The notes under the pieces: generated by a model
What the model saw: the letters and a program-made list of their open reading frames with translations, nothing else
Told to the model about the DNA's origin: nothing
Databases searched by the model: none
In this document: one piece after another, positions 8,456-16,410 of the stretch
Position numbering within the stretch: the stretch's first letter is position 1
Layout: every line of letters begins with the position of its first letter
Made by a program: the position numbers and the translations under genes
DNA from: CAYOCE01 sp964402405
Lineage (GTDB): Bacteria > Pseudomonadota > Alphaproteobacteria > UBA7879
Reading direction: 5' to 3'
Length of the DNA: 64,000 nucleotides
NCBI GenBank assembly: GCA_964402405.1
Contig: CAYOCE010000001.1
Location: 1 to 64,000, forward strand

Positions 8456-10281
8456 GTAAAAATGTGAAAATGGGGTTGTTTTCTAGTATGATTTTGGCTT
8501 TTGTGGCGTGTACCCCTCAAAAGAACCAACATACTTTGGATCCTAAATCAAAAGCTAAAGCGGAAGATTTTATTGTGATGCTAAAAGAAAGCACTAACAA
8601 TACTCTTAGCACTCATGAAATTGAAGGAATAGAGCTACTTTATAAGGGATCCTATCAGAAGGCATCTGAAAAATTTAGTTTGGCTCTGGCTTTTTCGCCC
8701 CAGTCTGGATCTGCTCATTTTTTAAATGCTCTTGCGTATCATTTATTGGCTAAAGAGGGAAATACAAGTAAAAATGAATTAGCTGAAGTTGGATATGGTC
8801 TTGCTAAAAACTTTTCACCCGATAATGTTTATGCATCTTATTATCATGGTATTTTAAATTTTGAAAACAAGAAATATCGGGAAGCCCAACAAAACTTTGC
8901 AGATGCTCTAATTCTAAGGCCAAATGATCCTAAAATTCTGTATGCTTTGAGTGTTGCCTCTTATTATTCCCATGATTTACAGGTGGCAGCGGGCGCTATT
9001 GCACAAGCTATACGTTTAGATCCAGCTTCTGCAAAGTATTTACATGCGGCAGCGTTAATTATGGCTGCGGAAGGCAAAGAACAAGAAGCCCAAGAATATA
9101 CAAACAAATTAATAGAATCTGGGGCCTCTAAAGGACAACTAGAATTTTTGTCGAAGAGAATTAAAGAGTGGAAACAATTTCATAACGGTCTGTTAAAAAA
9201 AGCAAGCTGGAGCATTGAAAATACTCAGGGTGCCCAATCAGATAAAACTGATTCAACAGAAGAAAAAAATCATGATGATGATATGATTATTGTAGATGTG
9301 GTGATTGTTTTGGCTCAAGAAAACCTCAATGAGGCGCAAGGCATGAATCTATTGTCTGGATTACAATTAACATTTGGGGCACCCAATACGACTATTACCG
9401 GTGGTACACAAACCCCTGGTTATTCAAACACGCGAAACATTGGAACTGCAGGTTCATTTTCTAAAAGTATTGTAACAAATATCAGTATTCCCGCAATTAC
9501 CTATCAATTAAATATAGCCAATATACAAGGATCCAATACAGAGGTTCTCGCACGCCCCAGTCTGGTGGCGCGTAATGGAAAAATGTCCAAATTTTTTTCA
9601 GGAGACGTCTTAACAATTGGACTTGCAGGAAGTGCAGGAGGAAACCCTACTTATAAAGATAACAAGGTTGGGGTTAATTTACAGGTAACCCCTCGCATTT
9701 TAGAAGATGGTCAGGTCAATTTGCAAATTACTGCTTCTAGAAACTTTTTTACATCAACTAATACGAATGTTACTGGTGGTAATAATTCTTTCCAAAACAG
9801 CCTTCAGGTATCTGATACGGAAATCACTGCAGATGTGGTTTTAAATATCGGAGATACTTTGATTCTAGGGGGGCTTAGCGAAAAACAACAACAAGTAAAT
9901 ACAGACTCCACGCCAATTTTAGGAGATATTCCCATCATACAACATTTATTTAGTGCAAAAAAAACAGCGCTCATAAATCGGTCCGTTATTATTTTGGTAA
10001 CACCTCGTTTTCCTTCTTACACTTATCAAACACAGAATACCCGGAAAAAAAATGCCCACTTTAAAGATGGAGATAACAAGCCTAGCAATCTTGATGAATT
10101 AAAGGCCCGTTATATTGATTGGTTCAAGCCCTATCCTAACCTAGCTTCGGCCTTTCATCATATTGATAACTATAATCTCTATCGAGAGTTTAGGACAGGA
10201 GACGTACAACTAGAGCAATGGAATCGCATGGATGATTTAATGGATCGCATACAATCAAGTATGGAGTTCTTATATTATTAG
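8452..10281 (+). CDS. TPR lipoprotein with C-terminal secretin domain
   Basis: 609 residues. The signal peptide ends in a lipobox-like AFVACT. TPR-like helical repeats fill about residues 60-240, followed by an acidic linker. A secretin homology domain covers about 285-525, with the hallmarks EVLARPSLVARNG, VNLQVTPRI, a long glycine- and asparagine-rich insert, IGDTLILGGL and ILGDIPIIQHLF, and closing IILVTPRF. A charged tail follows (about 530-609). Secretins form outer-membrane rings for type II or III secretion, pili or phage exit. Here the usual N0/N1 ring domains are replaced by TPRs. No secretion ATPase or pseudopilin is seen nearby. It is coupled to the TAXI gene by an ATGA overlap. 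Confidence 0.8.
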   Translation: MSKNVKMGLFSSMILAFVACTPQKNQHTLDPKSKAKAEDFIVMLKESTNNTLSTHEIEGIELLYKGSYQKASEKFSLALAFSPQSGSAHFLNALAYHLLAKEGNTSKNELAEVGYGLAKNFSPDNVYASYYHGILNFENKKYREAQQNFADALILRPNDPKILYALSVASYYSHDLQVAAGAIAQAIRLDPASAKYLHAAALIMAAEGKEQEAQEYTNKLIESGASKGQLEFLSKRIKEWKQFHNGLLKKASWSIENTQGAQSDKTDSTEEKNHDDDMIIVDVVIVLAQENLNEAQGMNLLSGLQLTFGAPNTTITGGTQTPGYSNTRNIGTAGSFSKSIVTNISIPAITYQLNIANIQGSNTEVLARPSLVARNGKMSKFFSGDVLTIGLAGSAGGNPTYKDNKVGVNLQVTPRILEDGQVNLQITASRNFFTSTNTNVTGGNNSFQNSLQVSDTEITADVVLNIGDTLILGGLSEKQQQVNTDSTPILGDIPIIQHLFSAKKTALINRSVIILVTPRFPSYTYQTQNTRKKNAHFKDGDNKPSNLDELKARYIDWFKPYPNLASAFHHIDNYNLYREFRTGDVQLEQWNRMDDLMDRIQSSMEFLYY

Positions 10282-10290
10282 TATACCCCT

Positions 10291-10430
10291 CGTCTTTCAA
10301 ACTGTGGATCGCAAAATTTACTGATTCACGCATTACAACTACCAATCCACCCATTACATTTGTGGATTGTTGCCTAACGGCCGTGGATCATTGCCTAAAG
10401 GTCTGAAATACTGTGGGTATAGTAGGACCT
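10291..10430 (+). repeat. degenerate palindromic element, copy B, with 21-bp tandem repeat
   Basis: It starts with TTTCAAACTGTGG (10295-10307), the same end as copies A and C. It then shares gattcacgcattaca with the tail of copy C near 15456. The right part has two tandem 21-bp units (starting at 10362 and 10383) with the core GTGGATnnTTGCCTAA. Its boundaries are uncertain. Confidence 0.45.
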
Positions 10431-10482
10431 TTGCATAACTCTTTCTTACCGGCGGAAGCCAGGGTGGTTGCAAACTAACAAA

Positions 10483-10510
10483 AAACCCAGAAGATTACTC
10501 TTCTGGGTTT
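10483..10510 (-). terminator. bidirectional intrinsic terminator between the secretin and NTT genes
   Basis: AAACCCAGAAGA at 10483-10494 pairs perfectly with TCTTCTGGGTTT at 10499-10510 around a TTAC loop, with A and T runs on the two sides. It ends the converging NTT gene (-), and probably also the secretin cluster (+). Confidence 0.85.
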
Positions 10511-10535
10511 TTTATTGTTTAGTAGATTAAAAGTC

Positions 10536-12071
10536 TCAAGACTTTTCTGCAGCCTTTTGTTCTTCAACCAAGGTTGTAAAGCGCTTGTTAAGGCGTATAA
10601 CCGAGAACATCCAAATAAGACAAATCACGATCACTGTGGGGCCTAAGATATAGGTGAGGCTTGCCAAAGAGACACTCCCACCAATTACCGCAAGCATCGT
10701 TGATTGAATGAATGCTCCACCGGATTTACCCAGGCGTCCACCGATAACCTCAACCGCTGCTTGACCCTTGGTCTTAGCCTCAGGATCCAGAGGGATATAA
10801 GCCATCTGCTTAGTGGAATCAAATAGGGAGTACTTGGTTCCCTTGGACATCACGTTTTGGATCAATCCAACAATCACAGCCACCATGACAACCGTCGTTC
10901 CCATCAATGGCATTGTTGGATCATGGGTCACTCCATCCCAAACAACGAGGAAGAAAATAGAGGATGTCACCAAGATCATCAATGGCGTAATGATCGCAGC
11001 CTTGAGCCAGCTGAAGCGACGCAAGATATTGTTTCCCACAACCATCAGAGCAATCGTAATCGCCCCTGTCCATGTGGTGAATACACCCATGAAGTTGTTA
11101 TAGTCGTTCTTGTCTGGGAACGCGATCTTCATCTGTCCCTTCCACACGCCCTCAACCAAGTTAATGGCGATTCCATAGGATAGAACCAAAACAGCAATGA
11201 GCAAAAGATAAGGGTTGCTGAGGATATATTTAAAGCTTTGACCAACAGAAAGCTTTTCTTTCTTTTTCTTACCAGATCCTTGACCTGGTTGATAAAGAGC
11301 TGGGTCAGTTAAAACGTTCTTGTTCATCCAACGATAGATGGTCAGAATTAAAAGTCCAGAAACCATAACTGCCCCCATGAGGAATTTTAGGTTGATACCA
11401 AAGGTATCCACGTTAGCTGGAAGACTTTTAGCATACTGGGCACACATCATAATAGTAGGACCAGCAACCACCAATCCCAGGTTTCCAATCATGCCAAACA
11501 ATCCATAAAAACGCTTAGCTTCGTTAACTTTGGTAATTTCGTTGGCAAACTGCCAGAACAACATAGACAACACCACACTTCCCCATAGTTCTGAGAAAAT
11601 GTAGAAGAGGCTAAAGCTCCAGTTACCCACAACAGGGATTGCCCAGTGGAGGTTAGGAAGCTTTGCTTGCCACGTGGTAATTGTGTCTAAGCTTGCATGA
11701 AAAAGTTCTATATTAGGGTAGATCAAAAAGGCAAAAGACCCGAAGAAAATCAAGAAAGGCGCCACAATGACATAGAATAATTTTTCCCGATCAAACACGT
11801 TTGCAAGCTTGATGAAAATAACCATAAACAAAATAGCCGAAGGTGTAACCCCATAAAGCTTGAGGAATCCAAGGCTTTCTGCCCCGCCTCCTGGCATGTT
11901 CACAACCAACGTATCCTTGGTATCACGAACAATGTTGTATATAAAAAGGATACACATCATCATAAGGCCCATGGGTAAGAACTTCTTTATTTCGAAGTTA
12001 TAAATGGGCCAGAATATTGCTTTAAAACCCGAAAACTCTGGCTTATCAGCAGCTTTATTGGTAGATGACAT
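10536..12071 (-). CDS. tlc: NTT/Tlc family nucleotide (ADP/ATP) transporter
   Basis: Multi-spanning inner-membrane exchanger of the ADP/ATP carrier family found in Rickettsia, Chlamydia and plastids, which takes host ATP or other nucleotides into the bacterium. About 12 membrane segments are visible. The conserved early motif NIVRDTKDTLVV is present, and the length (511 aa) is standard. I chose ATG at 12071 because AGAAAGG lies 8 nt upstream; the longer frame starts at a GTG. Whether it exchanges ATP/ADP or imports other nucleotides or NAD cannot be read from the sequence alone. It is strong evidence of an obligately or facultatively intracellular life. It is single and flanked by a terminator. 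Confidence 0.93.
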   Translation of the reverse strand: MSSTNKAADKPEFSGFKAIFWPIYNFEIKKFLPMGLMMMCILFIYNIVRDTKDTLVVNMPGGGAESLGFLKLYGVTPSAILFMVIFIKLANVFDREKLFYVIVAPFLIFFGSFAFLIYPNIELFHASLDTITTWQAKLPNLHWAIPVVGNWSFSLFYIFSELWGSVVLSMLFWQFANEITKVNEAKRFYGLFGMIGNLGLVVAGPTIMMCAQYAKSLPANVDTFGINLKFLMGAVMVSGLLILTIYRWMNKNVLTDPALYQPGQGSGKKKKEKLSVGQSFKYILSNPYLLLIAVLVLSYGIAINLVEGVWKGQMKIAFPDKNDYNNFMGVFTTWTGAITIALMVVGNNILRRFSWLKAAIITPLMILVTSSIFFLVVWDGVTHDPTMPLMGTTVVMVAVIVGLIQNVMSKGTKYSLFDSTKQMAYIPLDPEAKTKGQAAVEVIGGRLGKSGGAFIQSTMLAVIGGSVSLASLTYILGPTVIVICLIWMFSVIRLNKRFTTLVEEQKAAEKS

Positions 12072-12180
12072 GATTTTCACCTTTCTTTAAAAATAGTTAA
12101 CGTTAAAAAATAAAAAACCCCTTTAAGGATAGACTAGCATCAAATTTTTGATTTTCAAAGTATCCAGAAAAGGCCATAGA

Positions 12181-12201
12181 TTCTAAGAAATAATCTTAGA
12201 A
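12181..12201 (-). terminator. weak hairpin after the ampG-like gene
   Basis: TTCTAAGA (12181-12188) pairs with TCTTAGAA (12194-12201) around a 5-nt loop, about 33 bp beyond the ampG-like stop. It has no T run, so terminator function is doubtful. Confidence 0.3.
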
Positions 12202-12233
12202 GAACAAACCTATATACCTAAAAAATTTCCTTG

Positions 12234-13535
12234 TCAATCCCCACCTTTCTTCAAATCAATTGGATATTTTTTGGTTAAATAATGGAGGACAATTAATCCT
12301 GGAATGGCAGCCAGAATAGAGATGGCAAAAAACTGGGGCCATGTTGTATTATCGGCGATAAAGCCAGAGGTGGATTGCACCCCAATCCGGGTAAATGCCA
12401 TGAGAGAGGAGAACAAGGCATATTGGGTGGCTGTAAAGGAGATATTGCAGAGGCTGGAAAGATAGGCCACAAAAGCCCCCGTCATCATACCCCCAGATAA
12501 CCCTTCAAATCCCACAGATACATATAGCCAGAAAATAGAAGGCCCTGTTTCAGCAAGAACAAAGAACATAGCATTGGAAATTGCATGAAGGACACCGCTA
12601 ATCAAGAGCGTTTTCATTAGCCCGAAGCGAGCAGAAAGAACGCCCACCAACATGCCTCCAAATAAGGCAACGAATACCCCAAAAGATTTGGAGGCGGTTC
12701 CTATGTCCGTTAAACTAAAGCCGAGTTCCTTGTAAAATATATTCCCCATGGGGCCTATGATGTTATCTCCAAAGCGATACAGAAGAATAAACAACAGAAT
12801 TAATGGCCAACCGGGTTTTTTCATGAAATCCAAGAAAGGGTTGAAGACAGCATCCTGAACCCAGGCCATTATATTGGGATAAGAATGCTCAACTTGTCGA
12901 CTGATGGTAGGTTCTTTACACAAAAGAGTTGTTACAATTCCAACCCCTACACAAATGGCCATGATAATATACATGGTTTCCCAACCATAGGTGTCTGCTA
13001 ACACCAAAGCGCCACCCCCTGCCATAATCATACCCAGGCGGTATCCATTGACCTCCATGGCGCCAGCAGCGGCTAATTCTTCGCGGGGAACCGTTTCAAT
13101 ACGATAGGCATCGATCACAATGTCTTGACTTGCGGAAGCAAAAGCGACTAACACTGCCCAAATAGCTGTTTGATGAAGATGATGAAGAGGGTCAGAAAAT
13201 CCAAGCCCCAAGATAGCCACAACCAAGGCTAACTGAGTCAGTAATAACCACGACCGACGTCGACCTAAAAGGTTATGGAGAATGGGAATCTTAACTTTGT
13301 CAATAATAGGAGACCAGGTGAACTTCCACATATAGGCACTCCCCACAAGGGTGAAAAGGCCAATGGTTGATTTACTAAGGCCGAAGGACTGCAACCACAT
13401 GGAAAGAGTGGAAAGAGTTAGTAATAGAGGCAATCCACTTGAAAACCCTAATAACCCAATCACCAACATCCTGGGTTGGATATAAAGGGCAAAGGTAGAA
13501 AGGATGGATTTACGGTTATTTGAAACGGATGACAT
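12234..13535 (-). CDS. ampG: AmpG-like MFS permease (muropeptide transporter family)
   Basis: A 433-residue major facilitator with about 12-14 membrane segments. The N-terminal phrase GFSSGLPLLLTLSTLSMWL, the following TVGLF-like helix, WKFTWSPIIDK and ASASQDIVIDAYRIE are characteristic of AmpG, which imports GlcNAc-anhydromuropeptides for cell-wall recycling. In intracellular alphaproteobacteria, AmpG-family paralogues are often expanded and may carry other solutes, so the substrate is not certain. SD-like AGGAGT precedes the ATG. It sits between the nucleotide transporter and an AAA ATPase in the same direction. Confidence 0.85.
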   Translation of the reverse strand: MSSVSNNRKSILSTFALYIQPRMLVIGLLGFSSGLPLLLTLSTLSMWLQSFGLSKSTIGLFTLVGSAYMWKFTWSPIIDKVKIPILHNLLGRRRSWLLLTQLALVVAILGLGFSDPLHHLHQTAIWAVLVAFASASQDIVIDAYRIETVPREELAAAGAMEVNGYRLGMIMAGGGALVLADTYGWETMYIIMAICVGVGIVTTLLCKEPTISRQVEHSYPNIMAWVQDAVFNPFLDFMKKPGWPLILLFILLYRFGDNIIGPMGNIFYKELGFSLTDIGTASKSFGVFVALFGGMLVGVLSARFGLMKTLLISGVLHAISNAMFFVLAETGPSIFWLYVSVGFEGLSGGMMTGAFVAYLSSLCNISFTATQYALFSSLMAFTRIGVQSTSGFIADNTTWPQFFAISILAAIPGLIVLHYLTKKYPIDLKKGGD

Positions 13536-13569
13536 AAGTTACTCCTTTTTATGGCTAGCTTACTTAAGC

Positions 13570-14832
13570 CTAGCCGATTAAAACACTAAATGGCAAGGCA
13601 ATTAAAGAGTCAGAAAATTTTAAAGGCTCTTGCCCGCCGTATAAAATTAGCCCTTTGGTAGTTGATGAAGAAGTCGCCTCAATAAAATCTTTTAACCCCT
13701 CAAAATCTTTTTGAGTTAATGATTCTGCAAATTTGATTTCTATTCCCCAGAGCTGAGTTCCTCTTTCTAAAACAAAATCTACTTCTTTTCCAAGATACGT
13801 TCTATAAAAATAGATTTGTGTAGGAATTGTTGCATAAATTATTTTTCTTAACTCTGCATATACCCATGTTTCAACCACTGCTCCCAACTGAGGATGATCT
13901 TTCAAATGATTAGGAGAGAGTATGCTAAGCAAAAAACACATAATCGCCGAATCATTCACATACGTTTTTGACATCTTCACGAGTCTTTTTTTTGTGTTTT
14001 GATGCCATGGTTGTAACTCATGAGACTGGAAGGTTATTTTTAGGATTTCCAAATATCGCGCTACTGTACGCTGATCTAGACTTGTGTCTAAGGCTAAGTT
14101 ATTCATGTTGAGAAGATTACCGCTCCTCATCCCAACCAACCTTAAAAGTTTACTGAATCCAACAATATCTATGAGATTATTTAAATTCCTTACATCTTTT
14201 TCTATATACGCCTGTTGATAAGAAGAACACCATCGATGCGTAAAATCAGTCTGCTGCGTAAGAGCAAGATTTGGAAATCCTCCAAAATAGCATTTCTCTA
14301 AAATGGCATCTCGCTTTAGGGGGGTAATTTCTTTTAATTTTCTTCTGTAATAAGAAATAATAGACTCTACATCACTTGTTTCAAATAATTTAGTTAGTAA
14401 ATCGGAAGGTGATTTTTTTAAGTAAAGCTCGGACATACTAAGCCCTTCCAAGGTCACAATGTCCATACGCCCTGCCAAGCTTTCCATCACCCCTGGATAG
14501 GATAATATGTTGGCCGAGCCGGTTAGTAAAAAGCGACCAGGAGCGCGATTTTGATCAATATTTTTTTTAAGAGCCCGCATCAAATCTGGGACGCGCTGGA
14601 TTTCATCTATCGCAACAGATCCCTCGAATTGACTCAAGAATCCATCAGGGTCGGCAGACGCTGCCTCCAATGCCCCCAAGTCATCTAGACTGACATAATG
14701 ATCTACTAGCTTTTCTGCCACAAGTTGCCCAATCATAGTAGATTTGCCAACTTGCCGAGCTCCGTTAATCAAAACAGCCGGAAAATACTTTAAGGACTCA
14801 TATACATGTTTTATAAGGTGTCTTTTGATCAT
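13570..14832 (-). CDS. AAA_14 / DUF4143 ATPase
   Basis: A 420-residue member of the widespread ATP-binding family with an N-terminal AAA_14 domain and C-terminal DUF4143. Walker A is GARQVGKS at 24-31 and Walker B is VAIDE at 73-77. A winged-helix-like middle follows. The C-terminal part has the nuclease-like signature EVDFVLERG...IEIKF, reminiscent of PD-(D/E)xK folds. The cellular role of this family is unresolved. The ATG has no Shine-Dalgarno sequence, and a -10-like box ends only a few bases upstream, so the mRNA may be leaderless. Two operator-like palindromes overlap the promoter. Confidence 0.88.
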   Translation of the reverse strand: MIKRHLIKHVYESLKYFPAVLINGARQVGKSTMIGQLVAEKLVDHYVSLDDLGALEAASADPDGFLSQFEGSVAIDEIQRVPDLMRALKKNIDQNRAPGRFLLTGSANILSYPGVMESLAGRMDIVTLEGLSMSELYLKKSPSDLLTKLFETSDVESIISYYRRKLKEITPLKRDAILEKCYFGGFPNLALTQQTDFTHRWCSSYQQAYIEKDVRNLNNLIDIVGFSKLLRLVGMRSGNLLNMNNLALDTSLDQRTVARYLEILKITFQSHELQPWHQNTKKRLVKMSKTYVNDSAIMCFLLSILSPNHLKDHPQLGAVVETWVYAELRKIIYATIPTQIYFYRTYLGKEVDFVLERGTQLWGIEIKFAESLTQKDFEGLKDFIEATSSSTTKGLILYGGQEPLKFSDSLIALPFSVLIG

Positions 14833-14839
14833 AATGTAT

Positions 14840-14881
14840 AATATAGCATACCTATGCTGTAATTTACAACATATCTATGCT
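14840..14881 (-). promoter_or_regulatory. promoter with twin palindromic operator sites
   Basis: On the minus strand TTGTAA (complement of 14864-14869) and TATATT (14840-14845) are 18 bp apart. Two similar imperfect palindromes, agcatacctatgct (14845-14858) and aacatatctatgct (14868-14881), lie exactly 23 bp apart, overlapping the spacer and the -35 flank. This is the arrangement of a repressor operator. The -10 box ends 7 bases before the ATG at 14832. Confidence 0.5.
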
Positions 14882-15025
14882 ATTTTTTACCTAATATTCT
14901 AGGAATGTAGTGATTTCAGGGATTTTCGGTGAGGACGAGAAGCAAGTGTGCCATACTCTCCTCCTTCTACCATCAGCCCTCCTAATTTCTTTTCTTCCTA
15001 GTTTCTGGGAAATGGTAGGAGGTGT

Positions 15026-15352
15026 TTATTCTGAGGTAGGTTTAAAATAGGCCATCTTATCTTCTTTCTTGGCCCATTCGTCCGCATCTGGCAAAGGGGG
15101 TTTTTGTTCAGTAATCCGGGGCCAGAGAGATGAATATTTTTTGTTAAAAGCAACCCATTCCTCGGATCCAGGGGTTGTATCAGGAATAATGGCGTTGGCA
15201 GGACATTCTAGCTCACATACCCCACAGTCAATGCATTCCTCGGGGTTAATCACCAACATATTATCCCCTTCATAGAAACAATCCACAGGGCAAACCGTTA
15301 CACAATCCGTATATTTACAGTTAATACAAGCACTTGTTACAACGTACGTCAT
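15026..15352 (-). CDS. fdxA: FdxA-type 7Fe ferredoxin
   Basis: A 108-residue electron carrier with a [3Fe-4S] and a [4Fe-4S] cluster. The cysteine pattern (C9, C12, C17, C21, C25, C40, C43, C46, C50) is that of the Azotobacter ferredoxin I / FdxA family. The C-terminal extension with WPRIT and PPLPDA is typical of alphaproteobacterial FdxA. It is a single gene with repeats on both sides. The redox partner cannot be told from context. Confidence 0.95.
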   Translation of the reverse strand: MTYVVTSACINCKYTDCVTVCPVDCFYEGDNMLVINPEECIDCGVCELECPANAIIPDTTPGSEEWVAFNKKYSSLWPRITEQKPPLPDADEWAKKEDKMAYFKPTSE

Positions 15353-15365
15353 CTCTACTCTTCGC

Positions 15366-15453
15366 CTTTCAAACTATGGTCATTAAATTTCGAGTACCTT
15401 CGTCGCGCATGTATGAAGGATACACTATCGCTCCTCGGTCTCTCATTTAAATT
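15366..15453 (+). repeat. palindromic dispersed element, copy C (right end lost)
   Basis: It begins CTTTCAAACTATGG and continues GGTCATTAAATTT, ACCTTCGTCG, GCATGTA, CTCCTCGG and CTCATTTAA, in the same order and spacing as copy A at 4272-4371. The right inverted end is missing; a gattcacgcgttaca segment follows, as in copy B. Confidence 0.7.
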
Positions 15454-15549
15454 AATGATTCACGCGTTACACTTGTGAATCACTGATCAGCCTCCCCTAA
15501 AGTTTTAGGGTAGGCAGATTCCCATATTTTGAAATCCGAAGAGTATTTT

Positions 15550-16209
15550 TTATCTTAGGGCATTAATATTATTTCCATATTCCAGAGAGTCTCCCTCAAA
15601 AATGGCGCTTCCGGCAATTAAAACATTAGCTCCTTTTGCCCGGGCAAGGGGGGCCGTCAAAGGCGTAATGCCTCCATCCACCGCAATATCAACCACACGA
15701 TTTAAGCTAGCAACCATTTTATGAATTTCCTTGATTTTTGGCAACATGCTTTCCATAAAGGGCTGTCCTCCAAATCCAGGATCCACCGTCATGATTAAGA
15801 TCATATCCACATATTCCAAAAAGGGCTTTAAAGCAGCAGCGGGAGTACTTGGTTTTAAAGATAAGCCCGCCTTTACGCCTCCGGATTTTATTTTATTTAA
15901 TAATTTTAAAGGGGATTCCGAAGCCTCCACATGAAAGGTAATCTGATCTGCTCCTGACCTAATGAAGGGATCAATAAACAAATCCACAGATTCAATCATT
16001 AAATGAACATCAAAAAATAAGGGGGATAGAAGTCGCAAATCCTTTACCACATTGGGTCCCATGGATAGATTAGGCACAAAATGCCCATCCATAATATCGA
16101 AGTGGACCCCATCTGCCCCTGCCTCATGAATTGCCACGATTTCTGCTCCTAACCGTGAAAAATCTGCCGATAGCAAAGAGGGGAAAATTAAAGTTTTATC
16201 ATTCAGCAT
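15550..16209 (-). CDS. rpe: ribulose-phosphate 3-epimerase
   Basis: Interconverts ribulose 5-phosphate and xylulose 5-phosphate in the pentose phosphate pathway. It is a full-length (219 aa) TIM barrel. The metal-site and active-site motifs are present: LSADFSRLG near 13-21, HFDIMDGHFVPNLSMGP near 36-52, HLMIES, MTVDPGFGGQ near 140, and the final DGGI and GSAIF. No transketolase gene is nearby. A GTTTTG-rich leader separates it from the divergent tRNA. Confidence 0.95.
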   Translation of the reverse strand: MLNDKTLIFPSLLSADFSRLGAEIVAIHEAGADGVHFDIMDGHFVPNLSMGPNVVKDLRLLSPLFFDVHLMIESVDLFIDPFIRSGADQITFHVEASESPLKLLNKIKSGGVKAGLSLKPSTPAAALKPFLEYVDMILIMTVDPGFGGQPFMESMLPKIKEIHKMVASLNRVVDIAVDGGITPLTAPLARAKGANVLIAGSAIFEGDSLEYGNNINALR

Positions 16210-16275
16210 GTTATACCCGTTTTGACGTTAAAATCACCAAAAGGAGCCGTTTTGAAAAAGCTCTATTGTTGTTAC

Positions 16276-16305
16276 TTGACACCCTATACCCTAACACAGT
16301 ATAGA
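16276..16305 (+). promoter_or_regulatory. promoter of the tRNA-Met gene
   Basis: TTGACA at 16276-16281, an 18-bp spacer and TATAGA at 16300-16305, placed 19 bp upstream of the mature tRNA 5' end. It is the best sigma-70-like match I found in the window. Confidence 0.65.
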
Positions 16306-16323
16306 TCTATCTTACAACCTCGT

Positions 16324-16400
16324 GGCGGGGTAGCTCAGTTGGTTAGAGCAGCGGAATCATAATCCGCGTGTCGGGGGTTCGAGTCCCTTTCCCGCTACCA
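16324..16400 (+). tRNA. tRNA-Met (CAT)
   Basis: A full cloverleaf of 77 nt with encoded CCA. The acceptor GGCGGGG pairs with TCCCGCT. The D arm is GCTC/GAGC. The anticodon stem GCGGA/TCCGC holds the loop ATCATAA with anticodon CAT. The T loop is TTCGAGT. The sequence resembles elongator tRNA-Met of Alphaproteobacteria; a lysidine-modified tRNA-Ile2 is less likely. It ends only 10 bp from the converging ftsZ stop. Confidence 0.93.
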
Positions 16401-16410
16401 TTCCCTTCTC

